Below the pieces are notes generated by a model. The model did no database searches, was not told the origin of the DNA, and saw only the letters and a list, made by a program, of their open reading frames with translations. 64,000 bases of DNA from Lysobacterales bacterium PRO7 (GTDB lineage: Bacteria > Pseudomonadota > Gammaproteobacteria > Xanthomonadales > Rhodanobacteraceae): positions 1 through 64,000 of the forward strand of contig QWHH01000007.1 of NCBI GenBank assembly GCA_021404785.1, given 5' to 3'. The translations under genes were made by a program, and so were the position numbers. Shown here piece by piece: positions 27,938-40,177 of this stretch. Position 1 is the first letter of the stretch, and every line of letters starts with the position of its first letter.

Positions 27938-27989
27938 CTATCAATTGATAAGATCAATTGATATCATAACATCAATCAATTTGATTGAT
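27938..27989 (+). promoter_or_regulatory. Palindromic OxyR control region between oxyR and katG
   Basis: An A+T-rich block with a perfect palindrome TATCAATTGATA (27939-27950), a second ATCAATTGAT (27953-27962) and a third, ATCAATCAA-T-TTGATTGAT (27971-27989). The ATAG/CTAT spacing of OxyR is only partly matched. A katG promoter candidate follows: TTGATT (27981-27986), 17 bases, TAGCAT (28004-28009). Confidence 0.55.
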
Positions 27990-28027
27990 TGATATTCGGG
28001 TCATAGCATCGGTGTGCGCCACCTTGA

Positions 28028-30253
<2,226 letters not shown>

Positions 30254-30271
30254 TCGCAGCGGAGTACGGCT

Positions 30272-31153
30272 CTATCGCGCAGCAGGCGTCTGCTGCGCGA
30301 TGAAGGCCAGCGTATCCTTCAGGGTGGGGATGCGTGTTTCACGGCCACGCGCGAGCGCCAGCAGGATGCCGTTATGGCCGACATCCGGATACAGTTTCAG
30401 CGTCGCGGTGCCGTCCATCGCCTGGGCGCGTTCGGCCATCGCCTCGGCGTTGTTCGGCGGCACTTCGTCGTCGTCGGCTCCCTGCAACAGCAGCATCGGT
30501 GGCTCGTCGCCATCGACGAAATTGATCGGCTGCGAATCGTAGCGGCCTTTCGCATCGTCGCCGAAGATTTCCGGCTCGTCGTCGACGAAGGGCAGGAAGG
30601 CATATGCGCCGGCCACGCCGATCATGCCGGCGAGATCGCGCGGTTTCATTCCGACGTCTGCAAGATAGCGCTTGTCGCAGGCGAGCAGAGCGGCGATCTG
30701 GCCGCCGGCGGAGTGGCCCATCACGAACAGGCGCCGCGGATCGCCGCCGAATTCGGCGGCGTGCTCGCGCGCCCATGCGACCGCGCGCGCGGCGTCGTGC
30801 ATGAACGCGGGGAAATGCACATCGGGATATTTGCGGTAGTCCGGAATGAGCACGACCACGCCGTTGTCCGCGAGCGCGTCGCCGACATAGCGGTACCAGT
30901 GCCGCTTGCCTTCGCTCCAGCTGCCGCCGTAAAAAAACACCACGACCGGATCGTCATGAGCGCCGGCGGGCATGTAGGTATCGAGCGCAAGATCGTGCTT
31001 CTGATCGAACACGATGTGGTCGCGCTCGGTCACGTTGCGCGAATATTCGAGACGGTCCACGACCGCGAAAAACACGTCCGCGCAGCCGCCCAGCGCGAGC
31101 ACGCTGGCAGCCAGCACAAGGCGATTGCCAATCCGGCGCGCGGTTCCTATCAT
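30272..31153 (-). CDS. Lipoprotein alpha/beta-hydrolase (esterase)
   Basis: 293 residues. The N-terminus has a lipobox (LALGGC, Cys24), so the mature protein is a lipoprotein. The fold is the BD-FAE / kynurenine-formamidase-like esterase type: oxyanion motif YGGSWSEG, nucleophile GHSAGG, acid in GADDDEVP and His in GHNGIL. Substrate unknown, probably a small ester or amide. The start codon overlaps the region just before the divergent PycTM gene. The last codons form a strong hairpin facing katG. Confidence 0.88.
   Translation of the reverse strand: MIGTARRIGNRLVLAASVLALGGCADVFFAVVDRLEYSRNVTERDHIVFDQKHDLALDTYMPAGAHDDPVVVFFYGGSWSEGKRHWYRYVGDALADNGVVVLIPDYRKYPDVHFPAFMHDAARAVAWAREHAAEFGGDPRRLFVMGHSAGGQIAALLACDKRYLADVGMKPRDLAGMIGVAGAYAFLPFVDDEPEIFGDDAKGRYDSQPINFVDGDEPPMLLLQGADDDEVPPNNAEAMAERAQAMDGTATLKLYPDVGHNGILLALARGRETRIPTLKDTLAFIAQQTPAAR
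30275..30300. terminator. Hairpin at the katG / esterase convergent junction
   Basis: TCGCGCAGCAG (30275-30285), loop GCGT, CTGCTGCGCGA (30290-30300). The stem is perfect over 11 pairs and lies inside the last codons of the esterase. No T-run follows, so it may act as an mRNA 3' stabiliser or a weak terminator. Confidence 0.4.
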
Positions 31154-31196
31154 GCCCTTATTCTGTCACTTGCCGATGGGGATGGGAGCGATGGGG

Positions 31197-31769
31197 ATGG
31201 AAGTGCCGCCCTCACAACGCACTACCGCGCTGTTCGCCGACATTCCCGAGCGCGGCACCACCGATAACCTGCTGCGTACCGCGCAACAGCATCATGTGGC
31301 GCTGTCGAGCATGGCCGACACCAAGGCCAACATCATCATCACCATGTCCTCGATCGTGCTGACCTTGACCTTGGGTCGGCTCAACGATCCGGATTTGCGC
31401 GTCGCCGCGCTGATCCTCGCCGCGTTCACGCTGATTGCCCTGCTGCTGGCGATCCTCGCGGTGTTGCCGAAGTACCGGCCGCCCAAGCTCAATGCCGACG
31501 GTTCGCTGCCGCCCGGATTCAACCTGCTGTTCTTCGGCCACTTCGGCCAGTTGTCGCGCGAGCGGTATCTGCAGGAGATGGCACAGGCGCTGGCGCGCGA
31601 CGGCTCGCCGTATGCCACCTGGTCGGATGACATCTATTCGCTGGGCGTGTACCTGGCGCAGCACAAGTATCCGTACTTGCGCTGGAGCTACCTGTTTTTC
31701 CTTGCCGGGTTCGTACTCGCTTGCGCCGAGCAGGCTTGGCGTCTGCTCGTGCACGTGGGTCCAATCTGA
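31197..31769 (+). CDS. Orphan Pycsar-effector-like membrane protein (PycTM/DUF5706)
   Basis: 190 residues. The motif LRTAQQHHVALSSMADTKAN followed by two close membrane segments (IIITMSSIVLTLTL, and LILAAFTLIALLLAILAVLP) matches the PycTM/DUF5706 domain, known from effectors of cyclic-pyrimidine (Pycsar) anti-phage systems. A third hydrophobic segment ends the protein. There is no cyclase gene beside it, so it is either an orphan homologue with a housekeeping role or answers to a cyclase elsewhere. The ATG at 31197 with GGGAG eight bases upstream is preferred among several ATGs (31176, 31182, 31191). Confidence 0.75.
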   Translation: MEVPPSQRTTALFADIPERGTTDNLLRTAQQHHVALSSMADTKANIIITMSSIVLTLTLGRLNDPDLRVAALILAAFTLIALLLAILAVLPKYRPPKLNADGSLPPGFNLLFFGHFGQLSRERYLQEMAQALARDGSPYATWSDDIYSLGVYLAQHKYPYLRWSYLFFLAGFVLACAEQAWRLLVHVGPI

Positions 31770-31825
31770 CCCCGGTTGGGCGCCAACTGCGTTTGATCCG
31801 CCACGTCCAATCCATGGAGTGCCGC

Positions 31826-34800
31826 ATGCGTATCGGAATTTTGCTGTTCGGCTGCTTACTGGTTTCGTCCACAAGTATACAAGCGCAGGCGCCGGATGCG
31901 GAAATTCCATCCGCGTTGCGCGACTGGCGTGCCTGGGTCATGCACGATCTGGATTACCGCGCCTGTCCGTTCCTGGCCACGCGCACGCCGAACGCGGCGG
32001 GCGACTTCGTCTGCGCCTGGCCGGGCACGCTGCATGTCGATGCGAATGCCGATGGCGCCGTGTTCTCGGTTGGCTGGCGTGTGGAAGCGCCGAGCTGGGT
32101 CGTTCTGCCCGGCGATCCGGAGCACTGGCCGCAGCAGGTAACGGTGAATGGGCAGGCGGCCGCGGTGCTCGAACATGGCGGCGCGCCTGCGCTGTGGCTG
32201 GCGACCGGCAATTACGCGATCAAGGGTTCGATCCCGTGGCGCGAACGTCCGCAGTCGCTCGCGGTCCCGCAAGGCATCGGCTTGATCGCACTGGCCGTGG
32301 ACGGCAAGCCGGTCACGCAGATCCAGCGCGATGGCGACGAATTGACCCTGGGCCGCGCCGCCGCCGCGGCGCCGCAGGCCGATCACATCGACGTGCGCGT
32401 GTTCCGCCTGCTCGCCGACGGCGTGCCCGCGCTGCTGACCACGCAGATCCGGCTCGCGGTTTCCGGACAGGCGCGCGAACAAACGCTTGGCCCCGTATTG
32501 CCCGACGGATTCGCGGCGGTGTCCATCGCCAGCGATTGGCCGGCGCGTCTGGATGCCGATGGCATGCTGCGTGTGCAGGTGCAACCCGGCAGTGCGATGC
32601 TGACGCTGCAAGCGCGCGCACTGGCGCCGCTGAAGTCGGTCGCCGCGCGCAGCGCGCCGACGCCGTGGCCGAAGCAGGAAATCTGGAGTTACGCCGCCGA
32701 TCCGCATCTGCGCGTGACTGCCGCGAGCGGCGCCGTGCAGGTCGATCCGCGCCAATCCGAGGTGCCGGGCGAGTGGCAAACGTATCCAGCGTTCGCGCTC
32801 GTCGATGGCGCGAAAATCGACATCGAACAGCGCTCGCGCGGACTCGCGCCGGATGCCGCCAACCGCCTGCGCTTGCAACGCGAGGCGTGGCTGGATTTTT
32901 CCGGCGGCGGCTGGTACGCGCACGACGAGGTGCGCGGCACGATGGTCAATGGCTGGCGTCTCGACGCTACCGCGCCGTACACGCTCGAGCAGGCCAGCGC
33001 CGCGAACGCGCGCTCCGGCAACGAGGATTTGCTGGTCACGCGCGGCGCAATGGCCAATGCGAGCGGCGTGGAATGGCGCACACCGAATGTCGATCTGTCC
33101 GCCAACCTGCGCATCGCTGCCGCATCCGCAATGCCGGTCGCCGGATGGGTACAAGCTTTCGACAGCGTGAGCACGCGCCTGCATCTGCCATTCGGCTACA
33201 AGCTGCTCGCTGCGCCCGGCGCGGACAGCGCTGCCGGCAGCTGGATCGCCGGCTGGACCCTGCTCGACGTATTTGTCTGCGCCATCCTCGTCCTGCTCGC
33301 GTGGCGCCTGCTCGGTCTGCCCGGTGGAGTGGCGGCAGTTGCCTACCTGGTGCTTGGTTATCAGGAATCCGATGCGCCGCTGTGGAGCCTTATCGCCGTC
33401 ATCGCGCTGGCCCTGATTGCGCAGGCTCTGCCTGCGGGAAAACTCGCGGATGCGGCGCGACGCCTGCGCGCGCTCGCGCTACTGGTCCTGGTTCTGATTG
33501 CCTTGCCTTTCGTTGCCACGCAAGTGCGCGATGCGCTGTATCCGCAACTTGAAGCGGGCGGGTATGTTGTCGCTCCCCAGCAGGCCCCGATGTCGCTTCC
33601 CACGCCCCCAGCACCTGCCTCGGCAAAAATCGCCGAACAACGCAAGGACATGGCAGTGTCCGCGCCGATGCTGCGCGCGGCACCGCAGGCAGCGGCATCT
33701 GGAGCAACGGAATCTGTCGTTGTCAGTGGATCGGGTTTCAAGCGCGTGGACGTGGTCGACCACTACAGCCAGACCACCGTCGTGCAAACCGGCGCGGGCA
33801 TGCCGAGCTGGTCGCTTGGCAGCGAAGCGCAGTTGAACTGGAGCGGCCCGGTGCTGGCAACGCAATCGGTGCGCCTGCTGATCGCGCCGCCGTGGCTGGT
33901 GCGGCCTCTGCGCATCGTGCTGGTGGCCTTGCTCGCATTCCTGATACTGCGCCTGTTCCGTGGCACCAAGCCGGATTTCACGCTTCCGCGCCGCGCGGCG
34001 CTTGGGGCAGGTTTGCTCGCCTTGGGTGGACTCGTGCTGGCGCCGTCCGCGCAGGCGCAAGGCTATCCGCCGCAGGAATTGTTGCAGCAGTTGCGCCAGC
34101 GCCTCACCCAGGCACCGAAATGCGCGCCGCAGTGCGCGGATATCGCGCAAGCGCAGGTGACGGCGGATGGCGATGGCATCAGCGTTGCACTGGAAGTGCA
34201 CGCCGGCGAGCGCGTCGCGCTGCCGTTGCCGGATGCCGGCGACAGCGCGATGCTGAAAAGTGTACAAGTGGACGGCACGGCCACCGACGCCGTCGCGCGC
34301 GGCTCCGACAACGCCGATTGGCTGGCGCTGACGCGCGGTGTGCACCGCGTACAACTCGTCTATGTGCCGACTGGCGACACGGCCACGCTCGCGTTTTCGC
34401 TGAAGCCGGCGCGCGTGTTGTTTTCGGGCAAGGGCTGGAATACCTCGGGTCTGGCAGACGATCACCTGCTGGCCGACAGCCTGACGCTCGCGCGTGTGCG
34501 CGCGGACGCGAGCGCGGGCACGAAGCCAACGTTTGGCGCGCAACAATTTCCGCCTTACGTCGAGGTGACGCGCCGGATCAATCTCGGGCTGGACTGGACG
34601 CTGACGACGCATGTCCGGCGCCTGGCGCCGCAAGCGGGCGGATTTACCGTCACCGTGCCGCTGCTCAAGGGCGAGCATGTGTCCACCGCCGGCATCGTGG
34701 TGAAGGATGGCGCTGTCGAAGCCGCCATCGCCGATGGCGCGGATGAGGCTTCATGGAACGGCAACCTCGACAAGGGCGGCGCATTGACGCTCACTGCGCC

Positions 34801-35944
34801 GGCCTTGTCCGATCGCGCTGAAGTCTGGCGCGTGGTGGTCAGTCCGACCTGGCATGTGGAGTTCTCGGGCGTGCCCGGCGTCGATCTGGCACCAGGCGAC
34901 GATGCCAACGACTACCGCAATTTCGAGTTCCATCCGCTGCCCGGCGAAACCCTGACCTTGACGGTAACGCGCCCGGCAGCACTCGAAGGAGCGCAACGCG
35001 CGATCGATGCAGCCAGCCTGACCAGCGATGCCGGCCAGCATGCAGCCACCCACACGCTGCAACTGACCTTGCGCGCGAGCCAGGGCGGCGACCAGGTCAT
35101 CGCCTTGCCGGTCGACGCGCAGGTGCTCGGGGTGACGCGCGACAACGCGCCGTTGAACCTGCACGCGCAGGACGGAAAATTGACCCTGCCGCTGACGCCG
35201 GGCACGCATCGTTTTGAAGTCCGATTCCGCACGGATGCGGCACTGGGCATGTTGACGCAGACACCGTCTGTCGCACTCGGCATGCCGGCGGCGAACGTGA
35301 ACCTCGCGCTGAACCTGCCCGCGAACCGCTGGCTGCTCGCGACCTGGGGTCCGGCGGTCGGCCCGGCCGTGCTGTACTGGGGCGAACTGATCGTGATGAT
35401 CCTGGTTGCGTTCGGGCTCTCGCGCAGCGGGCGCACGCGCCTGAAGTTCCGTGACTGGCTGTTGTTGGGGCTCGGATTCTCCACGTTCTCGTGGAGTGCG
35501 CTGATCGTCGTCGTGGTGTGGCTGTTTGCCTTCGACTGGCGCGGCCGCGAAGCGCAATCGAAAAACGAATCGCTGTTCAACCTGAGCCAGCTCGGTCTGG
35601 CATTGCTGACGTTGTTTGCGCTGGCGAGCCTGATTTCGGCGATCCCCCAGGGCCTGCTCGGATCGCCCGACATGCACGTCACCGGCAACGGTTCCACGGC
35701 GCAGGCCCTGCAATGGTTCACCGACCGCAGCGCGAACACGCTGCCGCAGGTCACCGCCATCAGCGTTCCGTTGTGGGTCTACAAGCTGCTGATGCTGGCG
35801 TGGGCGCTGTGGCTGGCGAATGCGCTGATCGGCTGGCTGCGGGATGCCTTCGCCGCGTGGACCCGCGGCGGTTATTGGCGCAATGCGCCGAAGCCAGCCG
35901 TTGCCGATGAGATCGCGAAGGAAAAACCGGCGGACGCTTCGTGA
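31826..35944 (+). CDS. Very large two-part envelope protein of unknown function
   Basis: 1372 residues. The ATG at 31826 follows GGAG and starts a signal peptide ending SIQAQ. A periplasmic beta-rich region (about 20-475) is followed by a membrane cluster at about 480-595, a Pro/Ala linker, and then SVVVSGSGFKRVDVVDHYSQ. A further membrane segment at about 695 leads to an internal sequence that looks like a second signal peptide (RRAALGAGLLALGGLVLAPSAQA, near 722-744). After it comes another beta-rich region and a final membrane cluster (about 1175-1350). The two halves look like a fusion of two related exported proteins. I recognise no enzyme motif. It is cotranscribed with prmC (GTGA overlap). 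Confidence 0.8.
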   Translation: MRIGILLFGCLLVSSTSIQAQAPDAEIPSALRDWRAWVMHDLDYRACPFLATRTPNAAGDFVCAWPGTLHVDANADGAVFSVGWRVEAPSWVVLPGDPEHWPQQVTVNGQAAAVLEHGGAPALWLATGNYAIKGSIPWRERPQSLAVPQGIGLIALAVDGKPVTQIQRDGDELTLGRAAAAAPQADHIDVRVFRLLADGVPALLTTQIRLAVSGQAREQTLGPVLPDGFAAVSIASDWPARLDADGMLRVQVQPGSAMLTLQARALAPLKSVAARSAPTPWPKQEIWSYAADPHLRVTAASGAVQVDPRQSEVPGEWQTYPAFALVDGAKIDIEQRSRGLAPDAANRLRLQREAWLDFSGGGWYAHDEVRGTMVNGWRLDATAPYTLEQASAANARSGNEDLLVTRGAMANASGVEWRTPNVDLSANLRIAAASAMPVAGWVQAFDSVSTRLHLPFGYKLLAAPGADSAAGSWIAGWTLLDVFVCAILVLLAWRLLGLPGGVAAVAYLVLGYQESDAPLWSLIAVIALALIAQALPAGKLADAARRLRALALLVLVLIALPFVATQVRDALYPQLEAGGYVVAPQQAPMSLPTPPAPASAKIAEQRKDMAVSAPMLRAAPQAAASGATESVVVSGSGFKRVDVVDHYSQTTVVQTGAGMPSWSLGSEAQLNWSGPVLATQSVRLLIAPPWLVRPLRIVLVALLAFLILRLFRGTKPDFTLPRRAALGAGLLALGGLVLAPSAQAQGYPPQELLQQLRQRLTQAPKCAPQCADIAQAQVTADGDGISVALEVHAGERVALPLPDAGDSAMLKSVQVDGTATDAVARGSDNADWLALTRGVHRVQLVYVPTGDTATLAFSLKPARVLFSGKGWNTSGLADDHLLADSLTLARVRADASAGTKPTFGAQQFPPYVEVTRRINLGLDWTLTTHVRRLAPQAGGFTVTVPLLKGEHVSTAGIVVKDGAVEAAIADGADEASWNGNLDKGGALTLTAPALSDRAEVWRVVVSPTWHVEFSGVPGVDLAPGDDANDYRNFEFHPLPGETLTLTVTRPAALEGAQRAIDAASLTSDAGQHAATHTLQLTLRASQGGDQVIALPVDAQVLGVTRDNAPLNLHAQDGKLTLPLTPGTHRFEVRFRTDAALGMLTQTPSVALGMPAANVNLALNLPANRWLLATWGPAVGPAVLYWGELIVMILVAFGLSRSGRTRLKFRDWLLLGLGFSTFSWSALIVVVVWLFAFDWRGREAQSKNESLFNLSQLGLALLTLFALASLISAIPQGLLGSPDMHVTGNGSTAQALQWFTDRSANTLPQVTAISVPLWVYKLLMLAWALWLANALIGWLRDAFAAWTRGGYWRNAPKPAVADEIAKEKPADAS

Positions 35945-36792
35945 CGGCGACAACCGTACGCGGCCTGCTTGCCGAGGCGCGGGCCACATTGACAGGCGAT
36001 GAGGCGTGGGGCGAGGCGGAGCTGTTGCTCGCGCATGCGCTCGACCGCGACCGCGCATGGCTGGTCGCGCACCGCGATGATGCGGTCGCGCCGGCGTTGG
36101 CAGGACAGTTTCATTGTTGCCTCTCGCGTCGCGTGGCCGGCGAGCCGGTCGCATACATCGTCGGCCATCGCGGATTTCACGCGCTCGATTTTGTGCTGAC
36201 GCCGGATGTGCTGATTCCGCGTCCGGAAACCGAATTGCTCGTTGATGCTGTATTGCAACGTATTCCACAAAGCGCAAAAGTGGATATCGCCGACCTGGGC
36301 ACCGGTTCCGGCGTAATCGCACTGGCCATCGCGCATGCGCGCACGCAAGCGCGCGTGCTGGCGACGGACGCAAGCGCGGCGGCGCTCGATGTGGCACGCG
36401 GCAACGCCCGGCGGCTTGGCATCGACAATATCGATTTCGCGCAGGGCGACTGGTGTGCGGCACTCGGCCAGCGCCGCTTCGACGGGATCGTGTCGAATCC
36501 GCCCTACATTGCCGAATTCGATCCGCATCTGGCGCAAGGCGACCTGCGTTTCGAGCCACGCAGTGCGTTGGCGTCCGGCTTGGACGGTCTCGATGCGATA
36601 CGCACAATTGTCCGCAGCGCCCCCGCACATCTGCAACCCGGTGGCTGGCTGCTGCTCGAACACGGATTCGACCAGGGCGCCGCCGTGCGTGGCCTTCTGC
36701 AGCGCAGCGGATTGGCGGACGTTTTCACCGCACGCGACCTGGAGGGGCGCGAGCGGGTGAGCGGCGCGGTTGCGCGGAACGCGGCGACATGA
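35941..36792 (+). CDS. prmC: Peptide chain release factor N5-glutamine methyltransferase
   Basis: 283 residues. It methylates the GGQ glutamine of release factors RF1 and RF2 with SAM. The N-terminal five-helix domain is at about 1-75, then the SAM loop DLGTGSGVIALAIA and the catalytic NPPY at 186-189 (IVSNPPYIAEFDPHL). Length is as in E. coli HemK/PrmC. The GTG start overlaps the stop of the giant envelope gene; the next gene starts by ATGA overlap, so three genes are coupled. The usual prfA neighbour is absent. Confidence 0.95.
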   Translation: MTATTVRGLLAEARATLTGDEAWGEAELLLAHALDRDRAWLVAHRDDAVAPALAGQFHCCLSRRVAGEPVAYIVGHRGFHALDFVLTPDVLIPRPETELLVDAVLQRIPQSAKVDIADLGTGSGVIALAIAHARTQARVLATDASAAALDVARGNARRLGIDNIDFAQGDWCAALGQRRFDGIVSNPPYIAEFDPHLAQGDLRFEPRSALASGLDGLDAIRTIVRSAPAHLQPGGWLLLEHGFDQGAAVRGLLQRSGLADVFTARDLEGRERVSGAVARNAAT

Positions 36793-38225
36793 AATCGGTA
36801 CGCGCGGATGGCGACGTGGAATGCGGGTTCTGGCGCATGGTTGCGGGCATCTTCGTCGTGCTGTTTGCGGTGCGTACGGCCATGGTCATCGCGTTTGCGC
36901 CCGAGATGCCTTTCTACGACGAATGGGATGGCGTGATAGTCGCGATGGCGCAACCGATGCTCGCGCACTCGCCCGCATCGGCGTTCTGGCTTGCCTTGCA
37001 CAACGAGCATGTGATGCTGTGGAGCAAGGCACTGAGTTACCTGCAGCTGCGCATCGGTGACGTGCAGTACGACAATGTGCCGGTTTGCCTGGTCAGCCAG
37101 TTGCTGTACGCGGCGATGGCAGCGGCATTGATCGCTGGTGCGGCGCGGTCGCTGGGCCGCCATCGCGGCGCGTTCGTGGCGTGCGCGTTGCTGATCGTGG
37201 CGCTGCCGTATTCGTGGGAATGCGTCATCGCGAGCTGGGCCAATCCGTATTATTTTTTGATCGCGTTCAGTATCGCTGCAATTATTCTTGCGGTGCGCGT
37301 ACGCGGGGCATCGGGCGTGGCGCTGGTTGTCGCGTGCATGGCTGGTGCGGAATTATCCATGGGTTCAGGCGCGTTTGCCGGCGCCGTCGTCAGCTTCGCC
37401 TACGTCCTGCGCTGTCGTAACGGCGATTTGCGTGTGGCGACGGCATGGGTGTTCTCTGCCGTCGTTGTGCTGGCGACGGTCGCGATATTCATTTTGCTGC
37501 CGCATGCTGCGCCGGTGGCCTTGCATTGGGGCTGGCTGCAAACAGGCGAGGCAATGCTTGCGATGCTGCTGCTCATGCCGGCGGCATGCCTGCTCGCGCG
37601 GATCGTGCAACGTCGCGGCGCGTCCTGCGACATCGTGTTCGTATGCGTTGCAATCTGGGGCGGGATGCAGTTGGCTGCGATCCTGCTCGCGCGACCGGAA
37701 TTCCGCCTGTGGTATCCGATCTCGCGCTACATCGACGTACTCGCCTGCATGGCGTTTGCAAGCCTGGCCAGCCTGTGCCGCCTGGCGCTAGCCAACGGAC
37801 AAATGTGGCCGCGTCTTGCGCATGCGGCGCTTGTGTTCGGCATCGTGGCGGCTTTGGCGGGCAGCCCGATTGCGTGGCACTGGATGACGTGGCGCGCCGG
37901 CAATGAAGCTGAAGCGGCGCTGCGCATCGAGCGCCACATCAACCACGGTGATCACGGCGCATTCACGCACGTTGCGCAGGAAATATTGCCGTATCCCGAC
38001 CGCAACCGCCTCATGGCGCTGCTTGATGCGCCGGACGTGCGCTACATCCTGGGAGATCGCCTCGGCACGCGACCCGCGCCTTCGGCTTTTGTTGCCGCCA
38101 CGCGGCATTTCACTGCGGCGCTTTCGCGCTACGCCTGCTGGCTGCTTGCGCTTGCGATCGGCAGCGGACTGCTGATCCTGATGCCGATGTGGCGACGCGA
38201 AGCCACGCTTACAGCGCCGACCTGA
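36789..38225 (+). CDS. Polytopic membrane protein, GT-C-like
   Basis: 478 residues with about eleven hydrophobic segments. Just after the first one lies FYDEWDGV (42-49), an acidic pair in the first outer loop like that of GT-C glycosyltransferases, followed by [13 protein letters not shown]. The C-terminal 110 residues are partly soluble. No further motif identifies a substrate. The start overlaps the prmC stop (ATGA). The 3' end overlaps the convergent dxs by 17 bases. It could glycosylate an envelope component or be a structural membrane protein. Confidence 0.75.
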   Translation: MKSVRADGDVECGFWRMVAGIFVVLFAVRTAMVIAFAPEMPFYDEWDGVIVAMAQPMLAHSPASAFWLALHNEHVMLWSKALSYLQLRIGDVQYDNVPVCLVSQLLYAAMAAALIAGAARSLGRHRGAFVACALLIVALPYSWECVIASWANPYYFLIAFSIAAIILAVRVRGASGVALVVACMAGAELSMGSGAFAGAVVSFAYVLRCRNGDLRVATAWVFSAVVVLATVAIFILLPHAAPVALHWGWLQTGEAMLAMLLLMPAACLLARIVQRRGASCDIVFVCVAIWGGMQLAAILLARPEFRLWYPISRYIDVLACMAFASLASLCRLALANGQMWPRLAHAALVFGIVAALAGSPIAWHWMTWRAGNEAEAALRIERHINHGDHGAFTHVAQEILPYPDRNRLMALLDAPDVRYILGDRLGTRPAPSAFVAATRHFTAALSRYACWLLALAIGSGLLILMPMWRREATLTAPT

Positions 38226-40107
38226 CTCCGGCGACCGGTTTCACGCCGAACTGCGGCCAACGCGCCAGGATGGCCTTGCGGATTCCGCTCGCGTCGATGC
38301 CGGCTTCATCGAGAAGCTGCTCGCGGCTGGCGTGTTCGAGAAATGCGTCCGGCAGTCCGAGTTGCAGCAGCGGCGTTTGCAGGTTCCTTGCGGCCAGGAA
38401 TTCAGCCACGGCGCTGCCGGCGCCGCCGGCGACGGCGTTGTCCTCGACGGTGACCAGCACCGTGTGCGACCGCGCAAGTTCAAGCACCAGCGCTTCGTCC
38501 AGCGGTTTGACGAAGCGCATGTTCACGACGCTCGCGCCGAGTTCCGCGCCAACGACAAGCGCATCCGCAAGCGGACTGCCGAAGGCGAGGATCGCAATAC
38601 CCGATCCGCGCCGACGGATCTCGCCCTTGCCGATGGGCAAGGTGTTCAACTCGGATTCGACCTTTGCACCCATGCCGGCGCCGCGCGGGTAGCGCACGGC
38701 GGCGGGCCCTTCGTGTTTGAACGCGGTGGTTAACAGTAGCCGGCATTCGTTTTCGTCGGATGGCGTGGCGACGACCATGTTCGGAATGCAACGCAGGTAG
38801 GTCAGGTCGAAACTGCCGGCGTGCGTCGCACCGTCCGGGCCAACCACGCCGGCGCGGTCGATGGCAAAGGTGACGTCGAGGTTCTGCAGCGCGACGTCGT
38901 GGATGAGCTGGTCGTAGCCGCGCTGCAGGAACGTGGAATAGATCGCGACCACCGGCTTGATGCCTTCGCAGGCCATGCCGGCGGCGAGCGTGACCGCGTG
39001 CTGTTCGGCGATGCCGACGTCGAAATAGCGCGGCGCATGTTCCCTGGAAAAGCGCACCAGGCCCGAGCCTTCGCGCATGGCTGGCGTGATCGCAAGCAGG
39101 CGTTCGTCGGCCGCGGCCATGTCGCACAACCAGTCACCGAAGACATCGGTGTAGCTTTTCTTGCCGCCGGACTTTTTCGTCACACCCTTGTCGGGGTCGA
39201 ACGGACCAACGGCGTGGTATTCGATCTGGTGCGCTTCGGCCGGCGCGTAACCCTTGCCCTTGGTGGTGATGACGTGCAGCAGCTGCGGGCCCTTGAGATC
39301 CTTGAGCGTCTTCAGCGCGTACAGCAGTTGTGGCAGGTCGTGGCCGTCGATCGGGCCGAAGTAGTGGAAGTTGAATTCCTCGAACAGCGTCGAGGGCACG
39401 AACATGCCCTTGGTGTGTTCTTCCCAGCGCTTGAAGAAACGCCACATCAGGCCGTCGCGCTTCATGCGCCGCTTGGCGCCTTCGCGCAGCGCGTTCAGGC
39501 GCCGGCTGGTCATCAGGCGTGCGAGCATCTTCGGCAACGCACCGACGTTTTCGCTGATCGACATCTGGTTGTCGTTGAGGATCACCAGCAGGTCCGCGTC
39601 GGCATCGCCGCCATGGTGCAGCGCCTCGTACGCCATGCCGCCGGTCAACCCGCCGTCGCCGATCACGGCGACGATCTTGCGCGCATCGCCAAGGCGCTGC
39701 GCGGCGATGGCCATGCCGAGCGCGGCCGAGATCGAGGTCGACGAATGGCCGACGCCGAAGGTGTCGTACGCGGATTCGTCGCGCTTGGGAAACGGCGCAA
39801 GTCCGTCCTTTTGCTTGATCGTGCCGATGCGATCGCGGCGACCGGTGAGGATCTTGTGCGGATAGCACTGATGGCCCACGTCCCAGACCAGGCGATCGTC
39901 GGGCGTGTCGTACAGATAGTGCAGGGCGACGGTGAGCTCGACCACGCCCAGTCCCGCGCCGAAATGGCCGCCGCTGCCGGCGACCTGCTCGATCAGGTAT
40001 TCGCGCAATTCGCGCGCGACGCGCGGCAGTTCGCTTTCGGCAAGCTTGCGCAGGTCGGCAGGCGAGTCGATCTTGGACAGCAGCGGATAGTGCGTGGAGT
40101 CGATCAT
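38209..40107 (-). CDS. dxs: 1-Deoxy-D-xylulose-5-phosphate synthase
   Basis: 632 residues. First enzyme of the MEP isoprenoid pathway: pyruvate plus glyceraldehyde-3-phosphate, with thiamine diphosphate. Seen: [17 protein letters not shown] at the N-terminus, [14 protein letters not shown], the ThDP motif [13 protein letters not shown]...NDN, the transketolase centre [12 protein letters not shown] and the C-terminal domain RYPRGAG. The ATG at 40105-40107 is preferred to a GTG six codons earlier. It stands alone and overlaps the convergent gene by 17 bases. Confidence 0.97.
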   Translation of the reverse strand: MIDSTHYPLLSKIDSPADLRKLAESELPRVARELREYLIEQVAGSGGHFGAGLGVVELTVALHYLYDTPDDRLVWDVGHQCYPHKILTGRRDRIGTIKQKDGLAPFPKRDESAYDTFGVGHSSTSISAALGMAIAAQRLGDARKIVAVIGDGGLTGGMAYEALHHGGDADADLLVILNDNQMSISENVGALPKMLARLMTSRRLNALREGAKRRMKRDGLMWRFFKRWEEHTKGMFVPSTLFEEFNFHYFGPIDGHDLPQLLYALKTLKDLKGPQLLHVITTKGKGYAPAEAHQIEYHAVGPFDPDKGVTKKSGGKKSYTDVFGDWLCDMAAADERLLAITPAMREGSGLVRFSREHAPRYFDVGIAEQHAVTLAAGMACEGIKPVVAIYSTFLQRGYDQLIHDVALQNLDVTFAIDRAGVVGPDGATHAGSFDLTYLRCIPNMVVATPSDENECRLLLTTAFKHEGPAAVRYPRGAGMGAKVESELNTLPIGKGEIRRRGSGIAILAFGSPLADALVVGAELGASVVNMRFVKPLDEALVLELARSHTVLVTVEDNAVAGGAGSAVAEFLAARNLQTPLLQLGLPDAFLEHASREQLLDEAGIDASGIRKAILARWPQFGVKPVAGVRSAL

Positions 40108-40177
40108 CTTTCTATTTTCGGCCACGGCGTCAGTCTGGGCAAGGATTGCGGCGCCGGCGTGGCGTTGGAGAGGCGTT

